A DNA stretch of 64,000 nucleotides from the NCBI RefSeq assembly GCF_014822185.1, contig NZ_QVLR01000056.1, forward strand, positions 124,001 through 188,000, read 5' to 3'. A model generated the notes under the pieces. It did not search any database. It was not told the origin of the DNA and saw nothing but the letters and a program-made list of their open reading frames with translations. This DNA comes from Azoarcus sp. Aa7. GTDB lineage: Bacteria > Pseudomonadota > Gammaproteobacteria > Burkholderiales > Rhodocyclaceae. This document shows positions 59,458-64,000 of the stretch, piece by piece (position 1 is the stretch's first letter; every line of letters starts with the position of its first letter). The position numbers and the translations under genes were made by a program.

Positions 59458-60423
59458 GTGCAACACCTCACGGCCCACCCCGATGGCATTCTCGCGGTGG
59501 ACTCCGGCTACTGCCACCCCGGCCTTGCGGCCATTCACCTGATCATCCACGAGGGGCGCGCGGCCGTCGTGGACACCGGCACCAATGCCTCGGCGCCGCG
59601 CGTGCTGGCGGCGCTGGCCGCGGCCGGGATCGTGCCTGAGCGCGTGCAGTGGGTGATCCTGACGCATATCCACCTCGATCACGCCGGCGGCGCCGGCAGC
59701 CTGATGTGCGCGTTCCCGAACGCGAAGCTCGTCGTCCATCCGCGCGGAGTGCGCCACATGGTCGATCCGGCGAAGCTGTGGGAAGGCACGTCCGCCGTGT
59801 ATGGCGCGGAGCGCGCCTTCGCGCTGTACGGCCGGCTGGCGCCGGTCGAGCCCGAGCGCATCGTCGCGACCGAGGAGGACATGGTGCTCGATCTGGGCAC
59901 GCGCAGGCTGCGCATCCTGCACACGCCGGGGCACGCGAAGCATCACATCTGCATCTGGGACGAGACCGCACGCGCCTTCTTCACCGGCGACACCTTCGGC
60001 CTCTCGTACCGCGAGTTCGACGTCGATGGCCGGCCGTCGGTGTACCCGACGACGACGCCGACGCAGTTCGATCCGGATGCGCTGCACGAGTCGATCGACC
60101 GGCTGGTGAGCTATCGCCCCGATGCGATGTACCTGACCCACTACAGCCGCGTGACCGGAGTGGACCGGCTCGCCGGGGACCTGCACCGGCTGATCGAAAC
60201 GCAGATCGCGGTGGCGCGCGCGGCGCGCGGGGAAGGGGTCGCCCGCCATGTCGAGATCCTCGCGGGGCTGGAGCAGATCGTGCGCGAGGAGGCCGCGCGT
60301 CATGGCTGGCCGCTGTCGGAAGAGGAAATTTTCCGGGTGTTGCGCACCGACCTCGAGCTCAATGCGCAGGGCCTGGGGATATGGCTCGACGACTGCGCGC
60401 TGCGCGAACTGAGCACCGCCTGA
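59458..60423 (+). CDS. Metallo-beta-lactamase-fold hydrolase
   Basis: A 321-residue protein with the metal-binding motif THIHLDHAGG (about residues 66-75), a downstream metal histidine in HTPGHAKHHI and an Asp in FFTGDTFGL. It starts at GTG (VQHLTAHPDGILAVDSGY) eight bases after GGAGGA; upstream in-frame codons overlap the divergent aminotransferase start. The extra C-terminal helical region after about residue 220 is common in the glyoxalase II-like branch. The substrate is unknown. Confidence 0.82.
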   Translation: MQHLTAHPDGILAVDSGYCHPGLAAIHLIIHEGRAAVVDTGTNASAPRVLAALAAAGIVPERVQWVILTHIHLDHAGGAGSLMCAFPNAKLVVHPRGVRHMVDPAKLWEGTSAVYGAERAFALYGRLAPVEPERIVATEEDMVLDLGTRRLRILHTPGHAKHHICIWDETARAFFTGDTFGLSYREFDVDGRPSVYPTTTPTQFDPDALHESIDRLVSYRPDAMYLTHYSRVTGVDRLAGDLHRLIETQIAVARAARGEGVARHVEILAGLEQIVREEAARHGWPLSEEEIFRVLRTDLELNAQGLGIWLDDCALRELSTA

Positions 60424-60442
60424 ACCGTAGCGGGCCCGACGT

Positions 60443-61108
60443 CTACGGCGTCGCGTCGCGTGGCCGGGCCTGCAGCGTCTCGTACCTTGCCTGGGCGGCC
60501 GCGTCGCCCTGCAGGGCGGCCTGCGCATACCAGTGTTCGGCCTGGCGGAGATCGGCGGGCACGCCTTCTCCCGCTTCGTACATCGACGCAACGATATACT
60601 GCGCGCCGGCGTGCCCCGCGCGGGCCGCGGCGAGGTACCAGCGCGCGGCCGCCGCGAAATCCCGCGGCATGCCGTGGCCGACGTAGTACATGGTCGCGAG
60701 GCTGACTTGGGCTTCGGTGTGTCCCTGCTCGGCGGCGCGGCGGTACCACTCCGCGGCCGTGGGCAGGGATTTCTCGACCCCGCTGCCGCGGTCGTACAGC
60801 AGCGCGAAGTTGTACTGCGCCTGGGCGAGGCCGGCCCCGGCCGCGCGCCTGAGCCAGCGCCATGCGGCGTCGGGTTCCGGCGCGACGGTTTCCTTGCGGA
60901 ACAGCATCATCGCGAGATTGAACTGGGCAAGCCGGTTGCCGGCGCGTGCGGCGCGTTCGAAGAGCTGCGCGGCCTCGTCGAGGCGGCCGGCCTCGTAGGC
61001 GCCCACCGCGTTCTGCGCGAGCGCGGCGGGCGGCGTGGTGTCGGCGTGGGCGGGTGCGGCGCCGAGCAGGCTGGCGGCCAGCATCGTACGGCATGCCAGA
61101 TGGCGCAT
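60443..61108 (-). CDS. Exported Sel1-repeat protein
   Basis: A 221-residue protein with a signal peptide (MLAASLLGAAPAHA; cleavage near residue 22). The rest is four to five Sel1-like repeats of about 36 residues, each with an AA-x-W-x-AA / A-Q-x-x-A-x-x-Y pattern, e.g. AEWYRRAAEQGHTEAQVSLA. Such repeats form helical solenoids for protein contacts. The ATG at 61108 follows GGAGGACC; upstream in-frame starts lack a ribosome binding site. It is convergent with the hydrolase gene and divergent from tcdA. Confidence 0.83.
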   Translation of the reverse strand: MRHLACRTMLAASLLGAAPAHADTTPPAALAQNAVGAYEAGRLDEAAQLFERAARAGNRLAQFNLAMMLFRKETVAPEPDAAWRWLRRAAGAGLAQAQYNFALLYDRGSGVEKSLPTAAEWYRRAAEQGHTEAQVSLATMYYVGHGMPRDFAAAARWYLAAARAGHAGAQYIVASMYEAGEGVPADLRQAEHWYAQAALQGDAAAQARYETLQARPRDATP

Positions 61109-61209
61109 CGTGGGTCCTCCATTGGCCCGTTGGAGCGCAGGCGCGCGGGCGAGTTCATCGCGGCTGTGCTGCGGTAACATCCGCGCTTCTTCGTGCAACG
61201 GTAATTGCC

Positions 61210-62031
61210 ATGTCCGGCCAGAGTCCCGAGTCCCCTGTCGAAGTCGATCGCGAACGGCGTTTCGGCGGAATCGCCCGCCTGTACGGGGCCGACGCGCCCG
61301 CGCGCCTCGAAGCCGCGCATGCGTGCGTGATCGGCGTGGGCGGCGTCGGCTCGTGGATCGCGGAAGCGCTGGCGCGCAGCGGGGTGGGGCGCATCACGCT
61401 GATCGATCTCGACCATGTCGCCGAGTCCAACATCAATCGCCAGATCCACGCGCTCGATCCGACGCTGGGGCAGGCGAAGGTGCTGGCGATGGCCGAGCGC
61501 ATCCGTGCGATCAATCCGCATGCGCGCGTGGAAGTCGTGGAGGACTTCGTCACGCCCGACAACGCAACGGACCTGCTGCAGGGCTTCGACGTCGTCGTCG
61601 ATGCGATCGACAACGTCCGCGCCAAGGTCGCGATCGTGCTGGTGTGCCGGCGGCAGCGCATCCCGCTGATCGTTGCCGGCGGCGCGGGCGGCAAGACCGA
61701 TCCGGGTCGCATCCGCGTCGACGACCTGTCGCGCACCGAGCAGGATCCCCTGCTCGCCAAGGTGCGTAAGCGCCTGCGCAGCGAGCACGGCTTCCCGCGC
61801 AATCCCAAGCGCCCCTTCGGCATCGAGGCGGTGTATTCGTGCGAGCCGCTGCGCCTCGACGACCTCGCCTGCGACCTGCCGCACGGACCGCAGGGACTGG
61901 CGTGCGCGGGCTATGGCTCGAGCGTCGCGGTGACGGCGTCGGTCGGCATGTTCGCGGCCGCGCGCGCGATCGAACGTCTGCTTGCGCCGCCGGTCGACGC
62001 CAGTTCCGATACTGCCGAGGGCGAATCATGA
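61210..62031 (+). CDS. tcdA: tRNA threonylcarbamoyladenosine dehydratase TcdA
   Basis: A 273-residue E1-like ATP-dependent enzyme that cyclises t6A37 in tRNA to the hydantoin form. It has the nucleotide motif VIGVGGVGSWIAEALARSGV, IDLDHVAESNINRQIHAL and VDAIDNVRAKV, all typical of the MoeB/ThiF superfamily branch named CsdL/TcdA. Its stop overlaps the cbiX start (ATGA), so the two are translationally coupled. Confidence 0.93.
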   Translation: MSGQSPESPVEVDRERRFGGIARLYGADAPARLEAAHACVIGVGGVGSWIAEALARSGVGRITLIDLDHVAESNINRQIHALDPTLGQAKVLAMAERIRAINPHARVEVVEDFVTPDNATDLLQGFDVVVDAIDNVRAKVAIVLVCRRQRIPLIVAGGAGGKTDPGRIRVDDLSRTEQDPLLAKVRKRLRSEHGFPRNPKRPFGIEAVYSCEPLRLDDLACDLPHGPQGLACAGYGSSVAVTASVGMFAAARAIERLLAPPVDASSDTAEGES

Positions 62032-62420
62032 GCGATGCACATGCGGTGGTGCTGTTCGGGCACGGCGCCCGCGATCCCGAATGGGCGCGGCCGATGCGGC
62101 GCACGCGCGATCATCTGCGCGCGCAGGCGCCGGGGCTGCGCGTCGAACTGGCCTTCCTCGAATTCATGACGCCGCCGCTCGAAGAAGCGATTGCCGCGCT
62201 GGCGCATGACGGTATACGGCACATCACCGTCGTGCCGATGTTCATCGCCCAGGGGGGGCACCTGAAAAGCGACGTCCCGAGACTCATCGGTGCCGCGCGC
62301 GCGCTTCATGCCGGCTGCGAGATCACGCTGGCGCCGGCGGTCGGCGAGGCGGACGGCGTGATTGCGGCGATGGCGGACTACGCCCTGGGTTGCAGCGGGG
62401 CGGCTTCACCCGCGGACTGA
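62028..62420 (+). CDS. cbiX: Small CbiX-type sirohydrochlorin chelatase
   Basis: A 130-residue single-domain chelatase of the CbiX-S size, predicted to insert cobalt or iron into sirohydrochlorin or a related tetrapyrrole. Catalytic histidines are in LFGHGARDP near the N-terminus and IAQGGHLKSD near residue 80. It overlaps tcdA by four bases. No other cobalamin or siroheme gene is nearby, so the pathway is inferred only from the family. Confidence 0.85.
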   Translation: MSDAHAVVLFGHGARDPEWARPMRRTRDHLRAQAPGLRVELAFLEFMTPPLEEAIAALAHDGIRHITVVPMFIAQGGHLKSDVPRLIGAARALHAGCEITLAPAVGEADGVIAAMADYALGCSGAASPAD

Positions 62421-62469
62421 GCGGCCCGGCAACGCATAGCGGTTGCCCTCATTCCAGTTGACTCGGCTT

Positions 62470-62491
62470 AATATAAGAATAAACTTATATT
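62470..62491. promoter_or_regulatory. AT-rich palindromic operator before the RND efflux operon
   Basis: AATATAAG-AATAAA-CTTATATT is a perfect 8-bp inverted repeat with a 6-bp spacer, ending one base before the ATG of the membrane-fusion gene. TTGACT (62458-62463) lies just upstream but no -10 is spaced 16-18 bp from it; a -10 probably lies within the palindrome. The pattern is like ArsR/SmtB- or TetR-family operators. No such regulator gene is upstream. Confidence 0.6.
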
Positions 62492-62492
62492 C

Positions 62493-63545
62493 ATGACGAG
62501 ATATTCCATCATCCGGATCGTGTTGCCTGCGCTTGCGCTGGTCATTGCAAGCCTGTCGCAGGCGCAGGTGCCGACGCAGCGCATCGAGGCACGCGCGGTC
62601 GGCCTGACCCATCCCGCCGAGGCCACGCTCGAAGCCGTGCGCCAGGCCACGCTCGCGGCCCAGGTGCCGGGGCGCATCGTCGAACTCAAGGTCGATGCCG
62701 GCGATCGCGTCGCGAAGGGGCAGGTGCTGCTGCGCATCGACGCCGCCGAGGCGAGCCAGGCCGTCGCCGGCGCCGAAGCCGGCATCGCGCAGGCCCAGGC
62801 CAACCAGATCAACGCGAAAGCGGCCTACGAGCGCACCAAGAGCCTCGTCGAGCGCAAGTTCGTCAGCCAGTCGGCGCTCGACCAGGCCAGGGCGTCTTTC
62901 GATGCCGCCGAAGCCCAGCTGCGCGCGGCGCGCGCGGGGCGCGGGCAGGCGGCAACGGTGCAGGGCTACACGACGATCGTCGCGCCGCTCGCGGGGCTGG
63001 TCGCGGCGCGCCACGTCGAGCTGGGCGAGATGGCGCAGCCGGGCCGGCAACTCGTGACCGTGTACGACCCCGCGGCGATGCGTGCCGTGGTCGATGTGCC
63101 GCAGCAGCGCCTCGCCGGCCTCGCGCCCGGGCAGATCCGCGCGCGCGTCGAGCTGCCCGATTCGGGCCGTTGGCTCGATGCCGCGAGCGTCACGGTGCTG
63201 CCGGCCGCCGATCCGCGCACGCACACGGTGCGCGTGCGTGTCGACCTGCCGGCGAACGCCGAGGGGCTCGTGCCGGGGACCTTCGCGCGCGTGCATTTCG
63301 CGACCGGCGAGGGTTCGCGCATTGCCGTCCCGGTCGGTGCGATCCTGCGCCGCGGCGAAGTGACCGGTGTCTACGTCGTCGACGGCAAAGGTGGCTTCGC
63401 GCTGCGGCAGATCCGCGCGGGCGAGCCGCTGGCGGACGGCAGCGTCGAGGTGCTGGCGGGGCTCGTCGGGGGCGAGGAGGTCGCGCTCGATCCGGTGCAG
63501 GCCGGCATCGTCGCACGCACCGCCCGCAACGGCGCTGCGCGCTGA
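62493..63545 (+). CDS. RND efflux membrane-fusion protein
   Basis: A 350-residue periplasmic adaptor. It has an N-terminal signal peptide (IVLPALALVIASLSQAQ), a split lipoyl domain (VRQATLAAQVPGRIVELKV near residue 50), a helical hairpin (about 85-150) and beta-barrel and membrane-proximal domains to the C-terminus. It has no lipoprotein cysteine at the signal end. The ATG abuts the operator and has no Shine-Dalgarno sequence. The permease gene follows ten bases after the stop. Confidence 0.87.
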   Translation: MTRYSIIRIVLPALALVIASLSQAQVPTQRIEARAVGLTHPAEATLEAVRQATLAAQVPGRIVELKVDAGDRVAKGQVLLRIDAAEASQAVAGAEAGIAQAQANQINAKAAYERTKSLVERKFVSQSALDQARASFDAAEAQLRAARAGRGQAATVQGYTTIVAPLAGLVAARHVELGEMAQPGRQLVTVYDPAAMRAVVDVPQQRLAGLAPGQIRARVELPDSGRWLDAASVTVLPAADPRTHTVRVRVDLPANAEGLVPGTFARVHFATGEGSRIAVPVGAILRRGEVTGVYVVDGKGGFALRQIRAGEPLADGSVEVLAGLVGGEEVALDPVQAGIVARTARNGAAR

Positions 63546-63555
63546 GGGGGCGGCG

Positions 63556-64000
63556 ATGAGCGCTCCGCTCGGCATCTCCGGCCGCATCGCCGGCGCCTTC
63601 CAGCGCAACGCGCTGACGCCGCTCCTGGCGCTGATCCTGCTGCTGATGGGCGTGTTCGCGACGCTCGTGACGCCGAAGGAGGAAGAGCCGCAGATCGACG
63701 TCACGATGGCGAACGTGCTGGTGCCCTTCCCGGGTGCCTCCGCGCGCGACGTCGAGGCGCTGGTCGCGCGCCCCGGCGAACAGGTGCTGTCGCGCATGGC
63801 GGGCGTCGAGCACGTGTATTCGGTGTCGCGCCCCGGCATGGCGGTGATCACGGTGCAGTTCGAGGTCGGCGTGCCGAACCAGGACGCGCTGGTGCGTCTC
63901 TACGACACGGTGCATTCGAACAAGGATTGGCTCAGCCCGCAACTCGGCGTCGGCGAGCCCATCGTCAAGCCCAAGGGCATCGACGACGTGCCGATCGTCA
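63556..64000 (+). CDS. RND efflux permease (start only, cut by window end)
   Basis: The first 148 residues of an AcrB/MexF-like inner-membrane pump. A first membrane helix (TPLLALILLLMGVFATLV, about residues 21-38) is followed by the porter-domain stretch KEEEPQIDVTMANVLVPFPG and the PGEQVLSRMAGVEHVYS pattern of the family. A GGGGGCGGCG site precedes the ATG. The PN1 domain is incomplete. Substrate unknown; this EEEP form belongs to the heavy RND group seen in many betaproteobacteria. Confidence 0.85.
   Translation, partial: MSAPLGISGRIAGAFQRNALTPLLALILLLMGVFATLVTPKEEEPQIDVTMANVLVPFPGASARDVEALVARPGEQVLSRMAGVEHVYSVSRPGMAVITVQFEVGVPNQDALVRLYDTVHSNKDWLSPQLGVGEPIVKPKGIDDVPIV

Overview
The window is a high-GC (about two thirds G+C) chromosomal segment from a betaproteobacterium. 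The best guess is Rhodocyclales, in the Azoarcus/Aromatoleum/Thauera group. This rests on the tRNA(Tyr-Gly-Thr)-tuf-tRNA(Trp)-secE-nusG-rplKAJL-rpoBC-rpsLG-fusA-tuf-rpsJ...rplQ super-locus running without interruption on one strand, and on a complete acetone carboxylase cluster of the kind known from that group and from Xanthobacter. The genus is an inference; no 16S rRNA gene is present.

Layout. 1-1.5 kb: a glycolate/D-lactate oxidase-type flavoprotein gene on the minus strand. 1.6-33.8 kb: the transcription/translation super-locus. It starts at a near-consensus tRNA promoter (1627-1655) and ends at a strong intrinsic terminator after rplQ (33745-33777). It holds four tRNA genes, two almost identical tuf genes, secE and secY, nusG, infA, the RNA polymerase genes rpoB, rpoC and rpoA, fusA and 31 ribosomal protein genes. 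Internal promoters, attenuator-like hairpins and an L10-type leader lie at the expected junctions. 33.8-40.0 kb: galE, a small unknown gene, uvrA (minus strand), an MFS transporter and ssb.

40.0-58.1 kb is the accessory part and the most informative. Acetone carboxylase (acxA beta, acxB alpha, acxC gamma) follows a well-formed sigma-54 (-24/-12) promoter. Four envelope genes come next: a membrane-anchored YCF48/BNR beta-propeller, an MMPL/RND permease, a DUF1302 outer-membrane protein and a DUF1329 exported protein. After a terminator come an AMP-forming acyl-CoA ligase and a two-subunit 3-oxoacid CoA-transferase, then an AcoR-type sigma-54 activator. The regulator gene has its own -24/-12 promoter. 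The same 10-bp palindrome (CGTCCGGACG) lies about 160-180 bp upstream of both sigma-54 promoters and is a strong candidate activator site. The simplest reading is that ketone, ATP and CO2/bicarbonate give acetoacetate through AcxABC. Acetoacetate then becomes acetoacetyl-CoA through the ligase and/or the CoA-transferase, under feed-forward control by the activator. The four-gene envelope module is the least understood part.

58.1-64 kb: a PatB/MalY-type aminotransferase, a metallo-beta-lactamase-fold hydrolase, a Sel1-repeat exported protein, tcdA, cbiX, and the start of an RND efflux operon. That operon's first start codon directly abuts an AT-rich palindromic operator. The last gene runs off the window. 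No rRNA genes, insertion sequences, integrases or CRISPR arrays were seen.
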